Positions 4,909 through 8,844 of a stretch of DNA of 8,844 nt are shown in pieces. The stretch spans positions 7,246-16,089 of the forward strand of contig KL571288.1 of assembly GCA_000715855.1 (NCBI GenBank), given 5' to 3'. The stretch comes from Actinoplanes liguriensis. GTDB lineage: Bacteria > Actinomycetota > Actinomycetes > Mycobacteriales > Micromonosporaceae. The position numbers and the translations under genes are program-made. Below the pieces are notes generated by a model. The model worked only from the letters and a program-made list of their open reading frames with translations. It was not told the DNA's origin and searched no databases. Each line of letters opens with the position of its first letter. Position 1 is the stretch's first letter.

Positions 4909-7900
4909 ATGGCGATTTGGCCCCCGATCACCCGCGATGATCTGCGACATGCTGCTGGCTCGGCCGGCTTCGACATGGTCCTCCCTCTACTGGTCCGTCG
5001 GTTGATCGCCGAGACCGGGAAGGGCCTGACCGAGCTGGATATGCCTGGTGGATCCGGCGTGGCCAGTGGAGGTTTCGACGGTGTGGTTACTGCGACCGCT
5101 GAGACCCTGTTCGTTCCGTCCGGAACGTCGGTGTGGGAGCTGTCGGTTGGCGGTGGACAGACAAAGGCCGACAGCGACTACAAGAAGCGTGTAACCGGGC
5201 CCAACGGTCAGCCTCTCGGTGAGGTCACGTACGTCCAAGCGATCCTTGTGCCGTGGATCAAGGCAGCTGGCTGGGCCAAACAGCGGACCGCCGAGGGACG
5301 ATGGAAGGAGGTTCGGGCCTACAACCTGGACAAAATCCATCTCTGGCTAGACGTTGCTCCCGCGACCACCGCATGGCTCGCCGAACAACTCGGTAAGGCG
5401 ATGCCCGGTGTCCGCCCGGCCACTGAGTGGTGGTCCGGTACCTGGCTACCGTCGACGACGATCAGGCTCGATGCGAACGTTGTCCTGGCTGGACGGGAAC
5501 GCGAAGCCGCGGCATTGCGGGAAGCCCTCGACGCGGGCAAGGAGATGATCTCGCTTGGCGGTGACCTGAGGCCCGACGAGGCACGAGCCTTCATAGCTGC
5601 TGCGCTGGAGTCGTCGGAGCGGTATAGCACCCGGGCGTTGTTCGTCACGGATCCCAGCAGCCTGGCCCAGCTGATCCCGCAGTCCCAGTCGCTGGTTCTC
5701 TTCCTCCCGGATCGTAGTCTCGCCGCCGATCTACCCCAACACTCGCACCAGATTCTCTTGCTCGCCGCGCCCGGGGCCGTCGGCACCATCTCAGTGCCAC
5801 GGGTCGACGGCCAAGCCGTGGCCGCCAAGATGCGGACGCACGGGCTCGGCCACGACCGGTCCTGGTCGCTTGGCGCGCTCGCCCGGCGAAGCCTGCTGGC
5901 ACTACGGAGAAATCTCGCCAAGAACCCGGCGCCCTTGACCCCGACCTGGGTGTCCAAGCCCGACGTAATCCGCCGGCGGCTGTTGTTGCTCGGCGGCTGG
6001 TTCGGCGAAGGCGAGCACGACCGGGTGCTGGTTGAGCGCTGCGTCGGCCAACCGTATGCGGTAGTGCACGAGACCGCGCTGAGCCTTGCCGCTATCCCGG
6101 AGATGCCGTTCGTCGCTGAAATCAACGATCAATGGCACCTACTCTCCCCCGAGGACGCATGGACCCTGCTGGGTCCGCAGCTGACGACGGGCGACCTCCA
6201 GGCGTTCCGCTCCGCTGCCGTGGAGGTGCTCTCTGAGGTAAACCCGGCCATCGCCAATCCCGAGACCGATCCGTTCCAGGCGATGGCGAACACCGTTCGC
6301 CGCAAGTTCTCCGGTGCTCTGCGCTTGGGGCTGGCTCAGACTCTCGCCCTGCTCGGCGGCGACACCGCCCTGCGCGCGCCCGATAACACCACAGGTGCCG
6401 AGTGGGCGCGTCTGGTGGTGCGGGATCTCCTCCGGACCGCTGACGCGGACGTCACGTATGGGCTGTGGGCTTCGCTGGGCGATGTTCTGCCTTTGTTGGC
6501 TGAGGCTGCACCTCAAGAGGTTCTTGCAGCTCTCAGCCGGGATTTGTCGCGGGGAGGTCGGCTGCATCGACACATGTTCCAAGACAAGGAGCGGAATCTC
6601 TTCGGCAGCGGCGTACCGTCCCCGCACCTAGCCGTGCTGTCCGCGCTGAGCGTGATGGCCTGGTCGGCGGAGTACGTCGACGAGGTTGCCGAGATCCTCG
6701 GCCAGCTTGCGGCGATCGACCCAGGCGGTACCTGGTCCAACCGGCCAGCCAACAGCCTTACGAGCATCCTGAGCTGTTGGGCACCCAACACTACGGCGGA
6801 CCTGGACCACCGGATCCGAATGGCTGGGCGGTTGCTGCGCCAACAGCCCGAGGTGGCTCGCCAGGTGCTCCACGAACTTCTGCCGCATTCAAACCGGTTG
6901 CAGACCGTCGCTCCCGGGCCTCATTTCCGGGATTGGAAGCAGACCCCCCGGGTTACGCAGGCGGACGTCGAGGCGCAGTCGGACGCTATCGCCGTAATGC
7001 TGCTCGACGACTTGGGCGATAAGCCTGACCGCTTCGTCCGTATGGTTTCCCACTTTGACCAGCTCTCCCCGGCGCATCGCTCTGCTTTCACGGACCATCT
7101 GGGAGCACTCGGCGCGGTCCTCACTGACGATGAACAGCGGGAGCGGGTATTCGACGCAGTCCGCGAGTTCGTAGCCCGCCACCGGGAGTACAGCGACGCC
7201 GCGTGGGCCTTGCCCGAGGAACGGCTGCGTCCGCTGGAGATTGCCGCGGAAGCGGTACGGCCACATGACCCGGTGCGGCGTAACGCCTGGCTGTTCGCCG
7301 TCGACTGGATCATCCTCGGCGATCGCACCCGTCGGGACGACATCGGGGCCTACGAGCAGACGATGCGGCAATTGCGGAGTCGGGCTGTTGAGGAGGTCTG
7401 CCGCTCTGGTGGTGAAGGCGCCTTGGCCGAGTTGGCCGCGAACACCAAGTACCCGCATCTGATCGGTGACGGGCTGGCTAGTGTCGGGGGCGACTGGGAT
7501 GACGTCATGTTGGCTTGGCTCGCCGACGACAGCGGGTCCCGTCTCGAGGTGGCGTTTGCCTACCTAGTTGAACGTCTCCGCGTCGGCGGTGCCGAGTTGC
7601 GCGACCGTCTGCTCAACGCCACAACGAATGCCTCGGTACAGGCCCGCATGCTCCGAGCAACCCGGGATCCGCGCGCCGCTTGGACGAAGTTGACCGAGCT
7701 GGACCCGGCGGTCGCTGACCATTATTGGCGGGAGTTCGCTTTCTATGGGTTAGGTCATGATTTTGAGTTCGCGCTCGAAGCGGCCAGGTCGCTTGTGACC
7801 GCCGGCCGGCCAGCAGCCGCGCTTCACCTTCTGGTTTTGTACCGTGAACGCTGCGACACGGACGAGGCCGCCGAGATCGCTGCGGACGTCTTGGAACTGC

Positions 7901-8688
7901 TGATCGCTGACGGCGGCGAGGATCCGGAGTTCGCGACCCTGGGCGTTCACGACTTCCGCGAGGTGATGACCTTCTTGGCCAACCATCGTGACGCGGTCGG
8001 CGCGCAGCGCCTGCTCGCCATCGAGTGGCAACTCTTTCCGGCGCTCGGCTTTGAGGCCGATGCTCCAGCGCTGCACGGTGCGCTCGCCGAAGACCCCGCC
8101 TTCTTTGTCGAGCTTGTACGTTTTCTATATAAAAGTGAAGTCATTAAGCCTGGAGAGAAAGATCTAGAAGACGACGAGCAAGGCCGGGCGCGACAGAATC
8201 TGGCCCTACGCGCCTACGAGGTCCTACACGACTGGCGTAGATGCCCCGGCGTTCGTACGGATGGAATCCTTGACGCGAACCTGTTACGTCAGTGGATCGA
8301 TGACGCCCGCGCCCAGTTGGATGCGGTTGGTCGCCAGCGAGTCGGGGACAGCCAGATCGGGCAAATTCTCGCCTATGCCCCACCGGACCCTGACGGGCTC
8401 TTCCCGCCGATGCCCGTGCGCGAGCTACTCGAAGATCTTCGCAGCGATCCTTTAGAGAATGGGCTGTCCATCGGCATCTACAACCGGCGAGGTGTCACTA
8501 CTCGGGGCGTCTTTGACGGCGGTGACCAGGAGCTCCAACTGGCCGAGGACTACCGGCGCCAGGCTGGCGAAGCGTCGGCTTGGCCGCGGACCAGGAAACT
8601 ACTTACGTCGCTGGCAGATTCCTACGAGCGAGACGCACGTGGATTAGACGTCGAAGCCGAGCGCTTCCGCCGCGGACTGCATGGGTGA
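4909..8688 (+). CDS. Giant PD-(D/E)XK-like / degenerate STAND-like / helical-repeat protein, candidate anti-phage effector
   Basis: A 1259-residue soluble protein with no signal peptide or membrane span. Residues 20-100 look like a PD-(D/E)XK nuclease: FDMVLPLLVRRLIAET helix, SGGFDGVVTA (D57), then FVPSGTSVWELS (E77-L-S79) followed by K86 and D90-Y-K-K-R94. Residues 133-162 carry VRAYNLDKIHLWLDVAP, the usual next segment in this group. Residues 190-300 resemble a nucleotide-binding fold with alternating strands (EMISL, ALFVTD, LVLFLPD, ILLLA), but the loop after EMISL is GGDLRPDEA, with no GK[ST]. Residues 320-1150 are nearly all helical repeats, including HLLSPEDAWTLL and DPGGTWSNRPANSL. Residues 1148-1259 form a conserved-looking end (LFPPMPVRELLEDL, GIYNRRGVTTRGVFDGG). 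I recall this architecture in unnamed bacterial proteins near defence genes. The nuclease-plus-sensor role is inferred. ATG 4909 has no Shine-Dalgarno. Four TTA codons lie at 7750, 8284, 8452 and 8644. Confidence 0.85.
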   Translation: MAIWPPITRDDLRHAAGSAGFDMVLPLLVRRLIAETGKGLTELDMPGGSGVASGGFDGVVTATAETLFVPSGTSVWELSVGGGQTKADSDYKKRVTGPNGQPLGEVTYVQAILVPWIKAAGWAKQRTAEGRWKEVRAYNLDKIHLWLDVAPATTAWLAEQLGKAMPGVRPATEWWSGTWLPSTTIRLDANVVLAGREREAAALREALDAGKEMISLGGDLRPDEARAFIAAALESSERYSTRALFVTDPSSLAQLIPQSQSLVLFLPDRSLAADLPQHSHQILLLAAPGAVGTISVPRVDGQAVAAKMRTHGLGHDRSWSLGALARRSLLALRRNLAKNPAPLTPTWVSKPDVIRRRLLLLGGWFGEGEHDRVLVERCVGQPYAVVHETALSLAAIPEMPFVAEINDQWHLLSPEDAWTLLGPQLTTGDLQAFRSAAVEVLSEVNPAIANPETDPFQAMANTVRRKFSGALRLGLAQTLALLGGDTALRAPDNTTGAEWARLVVRDLLRTADADVTYGLWASLGDVLPLLAEAAPQEVLAALSRDLSRGGRLHRHMFQDKERNLFGSGVPSPHLAVLSALSVMAWSAEYVDEVAEILGQLAAIDPGGTWSNRPANSLTSILSCWAPNTTADLDHRIRMAGRLLRQQPEVARQVLHELLPHSNRLQTVAPGPHFRDWKQTPRVTQADVEAQSDAIAVMLLDDLGDKPDRFVRMVSHFDQLSPAHRSAFTDHLGALGAVLTDDEQRERVFDAVREFVARHREYSDAAWALPEERLRPLEIAAEAVRPHDPVRRNAWLFAVDWIILGDRTRRDDIGAYEQTMRQLRSRAVEEVCRSGGEGALAELAANTKYPHLIGDGLASVGGDWDDVMLAWLADDSGSRLEVAFAYLVERLRVGGAELRDRLLNATTNASVQARMLRATRDPRAAWTKLTELDPAVADHYWREFAFYGLGHDFEFALEAARSLVTAGRPAAALHLLVLYRERCDTDEAAEIAADVLELLIADGGEDPEFATLGVHDFREVMTFLANHRDAVGAQRLLAIEWQLFPALGFEADAPALHGALAEDPAFFVELVRFLYKSEVIKPGEKDLEDDEQGRARQNLALRAYEVLHDWRRCPGVRTDGILDANLLRQWIDDARAQLDAVGRQRVGDSQIGQILAYAPPDPDGLFPPMPVRELLEDLRSDPLENGLSIGIYNRRGVTTRGVFDGGDQELQLAEDYRRQAGEASAWPRTRKLLTSLADSYERDARGLDVEAERFRRGLHG
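8110..8170 (+). other. AT-rich patch inside the large gene
   Basis: About 60 bp coding for roughly LVRFLYKSEVIKPGEKDLED (residues 1069-1088) is strikingly AT-rich, with a TATATAAAA run, inside a gene of about 65 percent GC. The reading frame is intact on both sides. It may be a variable surface loop or a short replaced segment; a chance internal promoter is also possible. Confidence 0.5.
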
Positions 8689-8794
8689 TCCCGACAATGC
8701 CCTTCTCGACCGAGAGCACCCCTGCCATGACCTTCTGACGCGGTCAGGTGTCTGCGATAGCTGGACTACCGCCTTCCGAGAGCGCTGGAGGTAA
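8681..8794 (+). CDS. Tentative 37-residue ORF overlapping the stop of the large gene
   Basis: The ATG at 8681 overlaps the TGA of the large gene (8686-8688) by 8 bp, an arrangement typical of translational coupling. The product reads MGDPDNALLDREHPCHDLLT, then RSGVCDSWTT and a basic end (FRERWR). It has two Cys and two His, no hydrophobic span, and reasonable GC at third positions. No Shine-Dalgarno is visible, but coupled starts often lack one. No family is recognised. It could be a partner peptide of the large protein, the remains of a longer downstream gene, or chance. An imperfect hairpin (CTGAC-gcg-GTCAG, 8735-8747) lies inside it and could instead be a weak terminator. Confidence 0.3.
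   Translation: MGDPDNALLDREHPCHDLLTRSGVCDSWTTAFRERWR
8735..8747 (+). terminator. Weak hairpin after the large gene
   Basis: CTGAC-gcg-GTCAG is a perfect 5-bp stem with a 3-nt loop, 46 bp beyond the large gene's stop. It is short and lacks a U-tract; it also falls within the tentative 37-codon ORF, so the two readings compete. Confidence 0.2.
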
Positions 8795-8810
8795 TGCCGG
8801 GTCACCCGCG

Positions 8811-8844
8811 ACCGGGCACCGGGCACCGGGCACCGGGCACCGGG
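8811..8844. repeat. 7-bp tandem repeat (ACCGGGC), cut by the window edge
   Basis: ACCGGGC is repeated head to tail: four full copies plus six bases of a fifth, without any mismatch, to the last base of the window, so its true length is unknown. A near-palindrome, CGGGT-c-ACCCG (8798-8808), precedes it. An ATG at 8794 overlapping the TAA of the 37-codon ORF would read through the repeat as a Pro/Gly/His-rich product, but its SD (GGAGG) is only 2 nt away, too close for normal use. Confidence 0.85.

Noticed and set aside
5319..6125. 268-codon minus-strand ORF within the large gene
   Set aside because: Its product is rich in Arg, Ser and Ala in the way antisense frames of GC-rich genes are, and the + strand frame is continuous and domain-like.
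8811..8844. CRISPR-like array
   Set aside because: The unit is 7 bp and contiguous with no spacers, so it is a simple tandem repeat.

Overview
The window is high-GC DNA with GC-rich third codon positions, a GTG start and very few TTA codons in most genes. This fits an actinomycete (Streptomyces, Micromonospora or a relative); nothing here fixes the genus. No rRNA, tRNA, CRISPR array, integrase or transposase was recognised. It reads as an accessory region that combines decayed coding DNA, a small phage-like control module and a large candidate defence gene.

Layout. Positions 1-781 hold coding-like fragments in several frames with no intact gene; the last fragment (about 478-781, +) loosely resembles the C-terminal part of a NUDIX hydrolase. 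Positions 820-950 hold two strong hairpins between the + strand fragment and the minus-strand genes that converge on it. Positions 1024-1840 carry two minus-strand genes of phage character: a PD-(D/E)XK-like protein (1307-1840) and a small protein with paired His and Cys (1024-1212). They diverge from an XRE-type regulator (2035-2766, +). The 194-bp gap between them carries six ACTCC/GGAGT half-sites arranged with exact two-fold symmetry, probably the operator of the regulator. This is the layout of a phage-type repressor/early-gene switch.

Positions 2767-3441 are mostly featureless, with one weak minus-strand membrane-peptide ORF. Positions 3442-4575 encode a roughly 12-helix membrane protein of unknown function, with visibly lower GC and five TTA codons. 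A 333-bp gap follows.

Positions 4909-8688 encode the main gene of the window, a 1259-residue protein. It has an N-terminal PD-(D/E)XK nuclease-like domain whose usual catalytic lysine position is altered, then a nucleotide-binding-like domain without a Walker A lysine, then a very long helical-repeat region, then a conserved-looking C-terminal domain. A 37-codon ORF overlaps its stop codon. A 7-bp tandem repeat runs to the window edge.

Working interpretation (inference): the large protein is a single-chain effector-sensor of the kind found in anti-phage systems, sited next to prophage-derived regulatory DNA. Whether the membrane protein and the 37-codon ORF belong to the same system cannot be settled from sequence alone.
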